The translations under genes and the position numbers were made by a program. 54,698 nt of DNA from Lentzea terrae (GTDB taxonomy: Bacteria > Actinomycetota > Actinomycetes > Mycobacteriales > Pseudonocardiaceae): positions 1 to 54,698 of the forward strand of contig NZ_QFWW01000006.1 in assembly GCF_003265345.1 (NCBI RefSeq), read 5' to 3'. The notes beneath the pieces are model-generated. The model worked only from the letters and a program-made list of their open reading frames with translations, had not been told where the DNA came from and did not search any database. How positions within the stretch are numbered: the stretch's first letter is position 1; each line of letters starts with the position of its first letter. Shown piece by piece: positions 42,239-50,496 of the stretch.

Positions 42239-44871
42239 GCCTTTTCCCCGTTCCCCAGGCCGTTCTTCCCCTGGCCGTTTCCGTTCCCGTTGCTGCCAAG
42301 AGGCATCTGGCGGATGCCTGTTTGGTAGCTGGCGAGGAAGCCTCGTGCTCGCTCCGGATCGCGCTTCGGCCCAGGGGCCGGGCGCGTGCCGTTCTCGGGA
42401 CGTTCCGCGAGGTCGGGGAGCAGATTCTTACGCGGCGCCCGTTTCGGCAACCCGGCACCTGTCTCGCCGGCGTCCGTCGCGGGGTCGCCCGGCTGTTCCC
42501 AGACCGTGCCCGCCGCCTTCTTGCCGAACCAGGTGGCGGCTACCGAGGGTGACGGTCCAGGCCGGGACGCCGGCGGCGAATGGTCACCGTTGACCGGTTC
42601 GCCAGAAGTGTTCTCAGCGGTGTCCGCCGCGACGCCGCTGCCGGAAAACCAGGAAGAAGTCGTCTCGACCGGGGTGGGTTGCGTCTCATTTGGCGACCCG
42701 TTGGGGCGTGGCTGCCGCTGGAGCGGCTTCGGCTCCTCGATCGCGGCGCCGCGGAACGAGGTCCACTCGGCCGACTCGCGCTGGTGCTCGATGGCGGGCG
42801 CGGGCACCGGCGGCGGAGCCAGGTTCGGGGTCTTGACGACGACGTGCGGCTGCTTCGCGGAGAGCGCCGGCTTCGGCTGGGGCAGCGCGGCGTGCCGCGG
42901 CTGAGCGGGCGCGTCCGGCTCCGCGTGCGACCGGACTAGTTCCGACGGCACGAGGACGAACGCCCGCAGGCCCTCCCGGCCCTCTCCAGCCCCGCGCAGC
43001 CGGACGGTGATGCCGTGGCGGGCCGCGAGACGACCGACGACGAACAGACCCATCTGACGCGAAACCGGCACATCATCTTCTGCACCAGAGGAAAGCCGCT
43101 CGTTCGCCTCGGTGAGCTCGGCGGGACCCATGCCGATGCCCTGGTCGGCGACCTCGAGGAGCACCGAGCCCTGCTGGTCCACTCGCGAACCGATCATGAC
43201 CTGGGTGGTGGGCGCGGAGAACGCGGTGGCGTTGTCCAGCAGCTCCGCGACGAGGCGCACGAGGTCGCTGGCCGCGTAACCGACGATCTCCACCGACGGC
43301 GTCGACTTCACCACGACTCGCTGGTAGTGCTCGATCTCCGAGGCCGCGGCGCGCAGCACGTCGGCCAGCGGGACGGGCTGGTGGAACCGGCGGGCGACGT
43401 CGGTGCCGGAGAGCACCATCAGGTTCTCGTTGTTGCGGCGCATGCGCGTCGCGAGGTGGTCGAGCTTGAAGAGGTTGGCGAGCTGCTCGGGGTTCTCCTC
43501 GTGGCGCTCCAGCTCCTCCATGAGCTTGAGCTGGCGTTCGACGAGACCCTGCGAGCGGCGCGACAGGTTGACGAAGATGTTCTTCATGCCCGACCGCAGC
43601 GACGACTGCTCGACGGCGGACCGGATGGCCTGCTCGTGCACGGCGTCGAACGCACGCGCCAGCTGGCCGAACTCCTCGGTGGTGTGCACGGGCACCGGCT
43701 CGATCTCGGTGTCCGGCTTGCGGTCGGCGCGGATCGCGGCGACGACCTCCGGCAGGTGGTAGTGCGCCACGTCGAGCGCGGAGTGCCGCAGCTCGGACAG
43801 CGACCGCAGCAGGTACCGGCCGATGACGAAGCCGAGCGCGCCGGCGATGATCAGCATCGCCAGCAGGATCACCGCGGCGGCACCGGCCTTGTTGGACGTG
43901 TCGTCCTGCAGCGCGTCGGCCGAGCTCCCGAGCTCCTCCTGCAGCTGGCGGACGACCTGCTCCATCAGCCGCGCGGTCGTGCCGGACGCCTTGTTCCACT
44001 CGTCGACGGCGATGCCGAACGACGGCGGCGGCTTCGGCTGGCCGGGACGCGTCGTCACCGGGGTGCCGTCCGGCTGGGTGAGCGCGCGTTCGACCAGTGC
44101 GGAGCGGCTCGCGACGGCGGCGCCCGTGACGGACTGGTCGTAGCTGCGGCGCTGTTCGGTGGTGCCGATGGCCTGGAAGTCGTTGATGCGGTCCTGCAGG
44201 CGGATGTCCGACTGCTCCAGCGCGCGGACCTCGGGGCCGAGGAGCTTGCCTCGCCCGATCCCGGCCAACACGATCGCGTGCTGCTGGGAGACCTGCTCCT
44301 GCGCGATGACCATGTTGTGCAGCGCGAGCGCCGTGCCGGCGATGCCCTGGTCGCCGAACTGGGAGATGAGCGCCTGCTCGAAGTCCAGCAGCGACTTCAC
44401 GACCGCGGTGTAGCCGGTGGTGCCGCCGGACGGGTCACCGCCGTCGCCGCCCTGCGCGACCTTCTCCCGCAGGTTCTTCAACGTGTCGAGCTGGCCGCCG
44501 AGCTCGGTGAAGCGGTTGCGCGCGACCTCGCTCAGCCCGCCGGTGCGGTCGACGCGGCGGCGCACGGTCGCGGCGGCGTTGTCCGTGGCGCTGATCTGGT
44601 TCTGGTAGGCGCCGACACCGGAACCGCTCGTGGCGCTCTGCGCGGCCAGCGTGCGTTCCTGCTGAACGCTGGAGATCAATGGCGCAAGATCCGCTCGAAG
44701 ACGAACCAGACCCTGCATCTGCACGTAGTTGTTGGACCGGTCGACGTAACCGGAGATCTGCAACGCGCCCGCACCGACCGCCACGGCGACCGGCACCAGC
44801 AGCACGACGCCGAGCTTGACCGGCAGGCGCCAGTTGCGCCAGTCGCTGACCTTTCTCCACTCGACATTCAC
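42235..44871 (-). CDS. cvnA: Conservon sensor histidine kinase-like protein (CvnA-type)
   Basis: An 878-residue protein. A cytoplasmic N-terminus (DWRNWRLPVKLG) and the first transmembrane helix (about 18-40) are followed by an extracellular nitrate/nitrite-sensing NIT-type domain (about 45-300), a second helix (about 325-350), a HAMP linker and a DHp-like region with KLDHLATRMRRNNENLM. An HATPase_c domain then has the N-box LLDNATAF and G-box VADQGIGMG. A proline-rich tail of about 220 residues is likely disordered. The GTG at 44871 has GGGGAT upstream and gives the family N-terminus; the frame is open further up. No partner response regulator is adjacent, as usual for conservons. Confidence 0.92.
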   Translation of the reverse strand: MNVEWRKVSDWRNWRLPVKLGVVLLVPVAVAVGAGALQISGYVDRSNNYVQMQGLVRLRADLAPLISSVQQERTLAAQSATSGSGVGAYQNQISATDNAAATVRRRVDRTGGLSEVARNRFTELGGQLDTLKNLREKVAQGGDGGDPSGGTTGYTAVVKSLLDFEQALISQFGDQGIAGTALALHNMVIAQEQVSQQHAIVLAGIGRGKLLGPEVRALEQSDIRLQDRINDFQAIGTTEQRRSYDQSVTGAAVASRSALVERALTQPDGTPVTTRPGQPKPPPSFGIAVDEWNKASGTTARLMEQVVRQLQEELGSSADALQDDTSNKAGAAAVILLAMLIIAGALGFVIGRYLLRSLSELRHSALDVAHYHLPEVVAAIRADRKPDTEIEPVPVHTTEEFGQLARAFDAVHEQAIRSAVEQSSLRSGMKNIFVNLSRRSQGLVERQLKLMEELERHEENPEQLANLFKLDHLATRMRRNNENLMVLSGTDVARRFHQPVPLADVLRAAASEIEHYQRVVVKSTPSVEIVGYAASDLVRLVAELLDNATAFSAPTTQVMIGSRVDQQGSVLLEVADQGIGMGPAELTEANERLSSGAEDDVPVSRQMGLFVVGRLAARHGITVRLRGAGEGREGLRAFVLVPSELVRSHAEPDAPAQPRHAALPQPKPALSAKQPHVVVKTPNLAPPPVPAPAIEHQRESAEWTSFRGAAIEEPKPLQRQPRPNGSPNETQPTPVETTSSWFSGSGVAADTAENTSGEPVNGDHSPPASRPGPSPSVAATWFGKKAAGTVWEQPGDPATDAGETGAGLPKRAPRKNLLPDLAERPENGTRPAPGPKRDPERARGFLASYQTGIRQMPLGSNGNGNGQGKNGLGNGEKA

Positions 44872-45207
44872 GAAATGATCCCCAAGGCGCGCTCGAAGTG
44901 CCCCACTATCGGCTACCTCCTGGCCTGGTGAATCCTCGCGACTTGAGACACCCCCGCCGCTCGATTTCGAGATCAGCCGTATCGGGTGTGAGCGGATAGT
45001 AGGCCAGAGAGCGTGACGCGACAACGACCTGGGGCGTGCACGACCGATCACCCAGCGTGACCGCCCACCTCATGGGGTGGTCCTACCGGTTCTGGGGATT
45101 GACTCGTGGCCACGCGTGGTTACGCTTGCGCCCTCCACACCCGGTCCGGTCGCAGCCTGTGCGCAGGCGCTCACCGGGTACTCCCCGTAACGAATGCGAG
45201 CGGTTGA
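44872..45207. other. Divergent promoter region, conservon and symporter
   Basis: 336 bp without a gene between cvnA (leftward) and the DUF485 gene (rightward). A clear rightward promoter with a palindromic spacer lies at 45099-45126. No equally good leftward promoter is visible; CTCACACCCGATAC on the minus strand near 44990 is a weak candidate. Confidence 0.55.
45099..45126 (+). promoter_or_regulatory. Promoter of the DUF485-symporter operon with operator in the spacer
   Basis: TTGACT (45099-45104), 16 bp, TACGCT (45121-45126). The spacer holds two overlapping perfect 10-bp palindromes, CGTGGCCACG and CCACGCGTGG, ideally placed for a regulator to act on RNA polymerase. It lies about 80 bp before the start codon. 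Confidence 0.65.
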
Positions 45208-45617
45208 TGACGAAGGCGCTGCCCTCCGTGTCACGCCCGGCGCAGCCCGGATTCGCGGCCTTTGACGAGCCCCGTCACTCATTGCTCATCGATGGTGACG
45301 GTGAGCCTGATTTCGGTGCCATCCAAACGAGTGAGGATTTCCGCGCGCTGAAGCGCCGGGTGACGCGTTTTATTATCCCGGCGACGCTGCTGTTCCTCAC
45401 TTGGTACATCACGTTCGTATTGCTTTCCGCGTACGCCGCAGGCTTCATGAGCACCCCGCTGTTCGGAACGGTGAACGTCGGGCTGACGATGGGGTTTCTC
45501 CAGATCGTCACCACCGTGATCATCACGATGGCCTACGCCCGTTACTCCAAGAAGAGGCTCGACCCGCAGGTCGAAAAAGTGCGCGCACTCGCAGAAACCG
45601 ATGAGGAGCTCGCGTGA
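45208..45617 (+). CDS. DUF485 membrane protein, symporter partner
   Basis: A 136-residue protein with two transmembrane helices after a 50-residue cytoplasmic N-terminus. The DUF485 pattern RFIIPATLLFLTWYITFVLL and LTMGFLQIVTTVIITMAYARY is clear. It is regularly co-encoded with acetate/monocarboxylate symporters (YjcH-like), and the stop overlaps the symporter GTG by 4 bp. It may assist assembly of the symporter. Confidence 0.92.
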
Positions 45618-47191
45618 CCGGGGCGAACACCGCGATCAACCTGTCCGTTTTCGGCATCTTCGTCCTGCTGACGCTCTACATCGTGTACCGCGCTTCCACG
45701 CGGAACGTGAGCGCCTCGGACTACTACGCCGCGGGCAGCAGCTTCACCGGCACCCAGAACGGCATCGCACTCTCGGGTGACTTCCTCTCCGCGGCATCGT
45801 TCCTGGGCATCTCGGGCGCGATCGCGGTGAACGGCTACGACGGCTTCATGTACTCGATCGGGTGGGTCGTCGCCTGGTTGATCGGCCTGATGCTCATCTC
45901 GGAACGGCTGCGCAACACCGGCCGCTTCACCATGGGCGACGTCATGGCGTTCCGCATGCGCCAGCGACCGGTCCGCGCCGCCGCGGCGAACGCGACCCTG
46001 GTGATCTCGCTCTTCTACATGATCGCGCAGATGGCGGGTGCCGGCGGTCTGATGGCGCTGCTGCTGGACGTGCACAGCGCCGTCGGCCAGGCGATCATCA
46101 TCGCCGTCGTCGGCATCGTCATGGTGCTGTACGTGCTGGTCGGCGGCATGAAGGGCACCACGTGGGTGCAGATCATCAAGGCCGTCATGCTGATCCTCTG
46201 CGTGACCCTGATGACGATCTTCCTGATCGGCAAGTTCGGCTTCGACGTGTCCGCGATGCTCGACCGCGCGACCCAGAAGTCGCCACTGGGCGAGGCCGTG
46301 CTCTCGCCGGGCGTGAAGTACGGCGGCTCGGGTCTGTCGAAGATCGACTTCATTTCGCTGGCGCTCGCGCTGCTCCTCGGCACCGCATCTCTCCCCCACG
46401 TTCTGATGCGCTTCTACACGGTGCCGAACGCGCGTGAGGCGCGTAAGTCCGTCGTGTGGGCAACGTGGATGGTGGCGATCTTCTACTCGTGCACGCTGGT
46501 CATCGGCTTCGGCGCGATGGCACTGGTCGGCACCGAGAAGATCACCAGCGCTCCTGGTGGCGAGAACTCCGCGGCGCCGTTGCTGGCGTTCCAGGTCGGT
46601 GGCACGGTGCTGCTCGGCATCGTGTGTGCGGTGGCGTTCGCGACGATCCTCGCCGTGGTCGCCGGCCTGACGTTGACCGCTTCCGCATCGTTCGCGCACG
46701 ACGTGTACGCGAACGTCATCAAGCACGGTGAGGCGGACCCGCGCGACGAGGTGCGCGTCGCCCGCATCACCGCTGTGTGCGTCGGCGTGCTCGCGATTGT
46801 CGGCGGAATCGCGGCCAACGGTCAGAACGTTGCCTTCCTGGTCGCGTTGGCCTTCGCCCTGGCGGCCTCCGCGAACCTGCCGACGTTGCTCTACTCCATG
46901 TTCTGGAAGCGGTTCAACACGCGCGGCACGTTGTGGAGCATGTACGGCGGCCTTACCTCGTGCGTGCTTCTCATCGCCTTCTCCCCCGCGATCTCCGGCT
47001 CGAAGTCGTCGGTGTTCCCGGACGCCGACTTCGCGTTCTTCCCGTTGAGCAACCCCGGCATCGTGGCGATCCCGCTGTCGTTCCTGGCCGGGTTCCTGGG
47101 CACGATCCTCAGCAAGGAGCCCGCAGACCCCGCGAAGCAGTCGGAGATGGAGGTCCGCGGGCTCACCGGCATCGGATCAGGTCTGCGCTAG
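45614..47191 (+). CDS. Cation/acetate symporter (ActP/MctC-like SSS family)
   Basis: A 525-residue sodium:solute symporter with thirteen predicted transmembrane helices. The markers are SDYYAAGSSFTGTQNGIALSG near the N-terminus, LMRFYTVPNAREARKSV after helix 7 and FWKRFNTRGTLWSMYGG late in the chain. Relatives take up acetate, propionate or pyruvate. The GTG start is coupled to the DUF485 gene. The 3' end overlaps the convergent hydrolase gene by 15 bp. Confidence 0.93.
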   Translation: MTGANTAINLSVFGIFVLLTLYIVYRASTRNVSASDYYAAGSSFTGTQNGIALSGDFLSAASFLGISGAIAVNGYDGFMYSIGWVVAWLIGLMLISERLRNTGRFTMGDVMAFRMRQRPVRAAAANATLVISLFYMIAQMAGAGGLMALLLDVHSAVGQAIIIAVVGIVMVLYVLVGGMKGTTWVQIIKAVMLILCVTLMTIFLIGKFGFDVSAMLDRATQKSPLGEAVLSPGVKYGGSGLSKIDFISLALALLLGTASLPHVLMRFYTVPNAREARKSVVWATWMVAIFYSCTLVIGFGAMALVGTEKITSAPGGENSAAPLLAFQVGGTVLLGIVCAVAFATILAVVAGLTLTASASFAHDVYANVIKHGEADPRDEVRVARITAVCVGVLAIVGGIAANGQNVAFLVALAFALAASANLPTLLYSMFWKRFNTRGTLWSMYGGLTSCVLLIAFSPAISGSKSSVFPDADFAFFPLSNPGIVAIPLSFLAGFLGTILSKEPADPAKQSEMEVRGLTGIGSGLR

Positions 47192-47959
47192 CAGCACCTC
47201 GACCGCTTTGTTGAACACGTCAGCGCGTTCCAGGTTCGGCATGTGGGCGGCACCGTCGACCACGACCAGTTCCGAACCTGGGACGCGTTCGTGCATGTAC
47301 TCGGCATCCGCGACCGGCGTGTACTCGTCGTCGCTGCCGACCACGACCAGCGTCGGCACGGTGATCGTGCCGAGCGTCGCCGTGTAGTCGGGGCGGTCGG
47401 CGCGGCCCCTCAACGCCGCCGCCGCTCCTTCCGGCGGAGCGTTGTGCATCATCTTCGCGACGTGCTCGCCTGCTTGGGTGTTGTGCGGTGCCACCATCTT
47501 CCACAGCACTTCGGTCGCGTAACCGGACATGCCCTCGCGCAGCAGCCGGTCCGCCATCTCGTGCCGGTTCCGCCGGCCTCGCTCGGTTTCCGGCTGCGCG
47601 AACGTGTCGGCGAGGATCAGGCCGTTGAGGCGATCGGGGAAGGTGCGCGCGAACTCCAGGACGATCTGCCCGCCCATCGAGAGACCGCCCAGCACGACCG
47701 TGTCGATGTCCAGGTGGTCGAGCAGCGCGGCGATGTCCGCGGCGAAGACCGACAGCGGGGTGACGCCGGGGACGACCGTGCTTTCGCCGTAGCCGCGCAG
47801 GTCCGGGGCGATCACCCGCCATCGTTTTCGACTGAAGTGCTCGACCTGCGGGCGCCACATCGATCGGTCGAACGGGTGGCCGTGGACCAGCACCAACGCC
47901 TCGCCGGTGCCCTCGTCGTCGTATCCGATGGTGATGCCGTTGACGGTTGCGGTACTCAT
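47177..47959 (-). CDS. Alpha/beta hydrolase
   Basis: A 260-residue single-domain hydrolase. The oxyanion HGHPFDRSMW, nucleophile elbow GGLSMGG (Ser about 94), acid GSDDEYTP (Asp about 210) and catalytic histidine GAAHMPN (about 238) are all in place. It resembles 3-oxoadipate enol-lactonase and arylesterase-like members. It is divergent from the MocR-type regulator with a 70-bp gap that holds its operator, so it is probably controlled by it. Confidence 0.88.
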   Translation of the reverse strand: MSTATVNGITIGYDDEGTGEALVLVHGHPFDRSMWRPQVEHFSRKRWRVIAPDLRGYGESTVVPGVTPLSVFAADIAALLDHLDIDTVVLGGLSMGGQIVLEFARTFPDRLNGLILADTFAQPETERGRRNRHEMADRLLREGMSGYATEVLWKMVAPHNTQAGEHVAKMMHNAPPEGAAAALRGRADRPDYTATLGTITVPTLVVVGSDDEYTPVADAEYMHERVPGSELVVVDGAAHMPNLERADVFNKAVEVLLAQT

Positions 47960-47984
47960 GATTCGACCGTAGCCAGGAGCTTTG

Positions 47985-48018
47985 CTCGGTACAATGAAAA
48001 CATTGCTCTCGGTGCAAT
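47985..48018. promoter_or_regulatory. MocR-type operator: direct repeats over a -10 box
   Basis: CTCGGTACAAT (47985-47995) and CTCGGTGCAAT (48008-48018) form a direct repeat spaced by 23 bp (two helical turns), the layout expected for GntR/MocR proteins. TACAAT in the first copy is itself a near-consensus -10 box. CAATG-AAAA-CATTG (47992-48005) adds an inverted element between them. Confidence 0.75.
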
Positions 48019-48029
48019 TGGGGGACGAC

Positions 48030-49334
48030 GTGCGGGACTACCGGCGGATCGCCGATGCCGTGGCGGCCGACATCGCGTCCGGTCGACTGCGGCCGGGTGA
48101 GCCGCTGCCGCCGCAACGCGCTTTCGCCCGCCGCCACCGCATCGCGAACTCCACCGCCGCACGGGTCTACGGCGAGCTCGCGCGGCGCGGCCTCGTCACC
48201 GGCGAGGTCGGCCGCGGCACGTTCGTCCGGGCAGGAGCGGCAGAACCCGCGCTCGCCGACCCCGGTGGCGCGCCAGTGGATCTGCAACTGAACTTCCCAG
48301 TCCTGCCAGAGCAGTCCGCGCTCCTTGCCGAAAGCCTCGCCACGATGCTCCGTCCGGACGTGCTGGCGAACGCGTTGCAGGCAGGCGCCGTGACCGGCAC
48401 CGCGGCCGCCCGAGCCGCCGCCGCAGACCTGTTGGCGCGCACCGGCTGGCGACCCGATCCGGCCCGAATCCTGTTCACCGGCAACGGAAAGCAGTCGCTC
48501 GCGGCAGCCATCGCCGCGCTCGTGCCGGTGGGCGGACGGCTCGGCGTCGAGGCGCTCACCTACCCGGTGGTCAGGACGATCGCCGCCCGGCTCGGAATCA
48601 CCCTGGTACCGCTGGAGATGGACGAGCACGGCGTCGTCCCGGAGGCCTTGCGCGCGGCGGCGGTGCGCGCGGTCTACCTGCAGCCGGCGCTGCACAACCC
48701 GCTCGGTGTCACGATGCCCGCCGCGCGCCGTGCGGAAGTCGTTGCGGTGCTGGCAGAACTGGACGCCCCGGTGATCGAGGACGCCGTGTACACGTTCCTG
48801 TGCGACGAGCCTCCGCTGGCCGCGGTGGCGCCGGACCGCACGGTGCTCGTCGACAGCCTGTCCAAGCGCATCGCGCCCGGACTGACGCTCGGCTTCGTCG
48901 TGCCGCCCGCGTCGCTGGTGGACCAGGTCGCGGCAGCCGTGCGGGGTGGCGGCTGGACGGCGCCGCGGTTCGCCGTCGACGTGGCGGCGCACCACATCGC
49001 GGACGGCACCGCGGCGGCCGTTCAGCTGGCCAAGCGGGCGGACGCGGCGGCCAGGCAGCGGTTGGTCGCGGACCGGCTGGCCGGGTTCACCGTGCACGCC
49101 GATCCGCGCGCCTACCACTGCTGGTGGGAGCTGCCGGCACCGTGGCGCGCCGACACGTTCGTCGCCGCGGCCGCGCGCGAGGGCATCGCGGTGACCCCGG
49201 CGGCGGCGTTCGCGATCGGGGCGGCACCGAACGCCGTGCGCCTCGCGTTGGCCTCGCCGCCGCTGGACCGGCTGAGCGGCGCGCTCGACGTGCTGGCCAG
49301 AATCGCCCGCGAGGCGCCGGAACTCGGGGCTTAA
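48030..49334 (+). CDS. MocR/PdxR-type regulator (GntR HTH + aminotransferase-like domain)
   Basis: A 434-residue protein. The winged helix (about 5-65: IADAVAADIASGRLRPGEPLPPQRAFA, then NSTAARVYGELARRGLV) is joined to a fold-type I PLP aminotransferase domain. The PLP lysine lies in VDSLSKRIAPGLTLGFV (about 275), and the LQPALHNPLGVTM motif holds the PLP-binding asparagine. MocR proteins use PLP or an amino acid derivative as effector. The GTG at 48030 has TTGGGGGA just upstream and lies after the operator; an ATG at 47994 would put the operator in the coding region. The stop overlaps the convergent ATP-grasp stop. Confidence 0.87.
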   Translation: MRDYRRIADAVAADIASGRLRPGEPLPPQRAFARRHRIANSTAARVYGELARRGLVTGEVGRGTFVRAGAAEPALADPGGAPVDLQLNFPVLPEQSALLAESLATMLRPDVLANALQAGAVTGTAAARAAAADLLARTGWRPDPARILFTGNGKQSLAAAIAALVPVGGRLGVEALTYPVVRTIAARLGITLVPLEMDEHGVVPEALRAAAVRAVYLQPALHNPLGVTMPAARRAEVVAVLAELDAPVIEDAVYTFLCDEPPLAAVAPDRTVLVDSLSKRIAPGLTLGFVVPPASLVDQVAAAVRGGGWTAPRFAVDVAAHHIADGTAAAVQLAKRADAAARQRLVADRLAGFTVHADPRAYHCWWELPAPWRADTFVAAAAREGIAVTPAAAFAIGAAPNAVRLALASPPLDRLSGALDVLARIAREAPELGA

Positions 49335-50173
49335 GCCCTTCGCCGGATCGCCGCGCTCAACCGGGATGCGGCGTCTTCGCCGGTGAACTTGAACCCGAGC
49401 GACGGCTCGGTCAGCTCCAGTTCCAGCAGCAGCGGTGCGCCGTCCGGTCCCGCGACGACGTCGACCCGTGCGTAGAGGAAGTCCTGACGCCGCAACGAAA
49501 GCAGCTCAGCGGCCACGTCGAGCACCTGCTCGGCCAGCGCGCGTTGCACCTCGGTCGGTTCAATGGCGCGCAGCTTCTCCTCGACGTACAGCCCGGACTC
49601 CGACTCCGCGAGGCCCTGCGCCAGCATCGGTCCTTTGTGGAACGAGTGGGAGTACTCGCCGGCGAAGAACACCAGCGCGGTCTCGCCGTGCGCGTCCACA
49701 CTGGACTGATAGGGCTGCACAAGTGCTTTGACGCCAAGAGCCTCGAAGTGCGCACGTGCCTCGGCGTGGTCGGTGAACCTGGCGGCACCGCGCGAACCCG
49801 CGCCGATCGCGGGCTTCACCACGAACTCGCCGTCCGGGAAGTCCGGTTCCTCCCCCGGTTCCACGACGGCGGTGGGCACGACACCGAGACCATGCGCGGC
49901 AAGCTCGACGAGGTAGGACTTGTCGGTGTTCCAGCGGACCACCGGCACCGGATTGGCGAGCGCGGGCACGTTCTCGCACCACGCCAGGAAGTCGTCGAGG
50001 CGCTCGGTGTAGTCCCAGGTGGCGCGCAGCACCACGAGGTCGGCGTCGGAGACGTCCTCGCCCCACGGCCGCCACTCGACGTCCACCCCGTCGCGTTCGA
50101 GCACCTCGACCAGCGCGTCCTCGTCGCCGTCGCCCTTGGGCAGCGCGGCGCACGAGGCGAGCACGACCTTCAT
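49331..50173 (-). CDS. ATP-grasp domain protein
   Basis: A 280-residue protein. ATP-grasp markers are FVVKPAIGAGSRGAARF (about 110-126, with the ATP lysine and the flexible glycine loop), VQPYQ (hinge) and the late ELTEPSLGF metal/ATP site (about 248-256). The family ligates carboxylates to amines or related acceptors (RimK- or cyanophycin-like). The N-terminus includes VVLASCAALPKG. The ATG at 50173 overlaps the stop of the small gene upstream (ATGA), so both are made together. Substrate unknown. Confidence 0.85.
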   Translation of the reverse strand: MKVVLASCAALPKGDGDEDALVEVLERDGVDVEWRPWGEDVSDADLVVLRATWDYTERLDDFLAWCENVPALANPVPVVRWNTDKSYLVELAAHGLGVVPTAVVEPGEEPDFPDGEFVVKPAIGAGSRGAARFTDHAEARAHFEALGVKALVQPYQSSVDAHGETALVFFAGEYSHSFHKGPMLAQGLAESESGLYVEEKLRAIEPTEVQRALAEQVLDVAAELLSLRRQDFLYARVDVVAGPDGAPLLLELELTEPSLGFKFTGEDAASRLSAAIRRRA

Positions 50174-50460
50174 GACTGCATCGTGGCCATCTTGCGGCGG
50201 TGCGCGGGCCCGATCTTGGTGCCGGCGATGGTCTCGCGGTCCCACTCGGACTGCTCGACGTTGTCGACGGCCTCAACGGCCTTGGTGGCGGCCTCGACGT
50301 CCTTGGCCATCACGTCGCCCATGGCCCCGTCCGCGCCGACCAGCACGATCCGCGCGCCGGCGCGACCGATCGGCTCCACCACGGCCTTGACCGGCGACCC
50401 CGGCTTGCCGTGGGCCTTCACGAACTCAACGATGCGCTTCTGCGTGGTTTGATCAGACAC
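50170..50460 (-). CDS. Small conserved-looking hypothetical protein
   Basis: A 96-residue soluble protein, VSDQTTQKRIVEFVKAHGKP at the N-terminus, with an alternating beta-strand/helix pattern (VKAVVEPIGRAGARIVLVGAD) and a basic C-terminal end. No family was recognised. The GTG at 50460 lies six bases after a TACAGT -10 box, indicating a leaderless mRNA. It is coupled to the ATP-grasp gene by a 4-bp overlap and probably serves the same function. Confidence 0.7.
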   Translation of the reverse strand: MSDQTTQKRIVEFVKAHGKPGSPVKAVVEPIGRAGARIVLVGADGAMGDVMAKDVEAATKAVEAVDNVEQSEWDRETIAGTKIGPAHRRKMATMQS

Positions 50461-50496
50461 CCCCACACTGTAAAACCAGCGAGTAGGTTCGGTCGG
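50461..50496. promoter_or_regulatory. Compact divergent promoter pair
   Basis: Only 36 bp separate two divergent GTG starts. Minus-strand -10 TACAGT (50467-50472) and plus-strand -10 TAGGTT (50484-50489) each lie 6-7 bp before their start codon. Both transcripts would be leaderless, and the -35 regions would lie over each other's -10 or coding start. No consensus -35 is visible. Confidence 0.55.
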
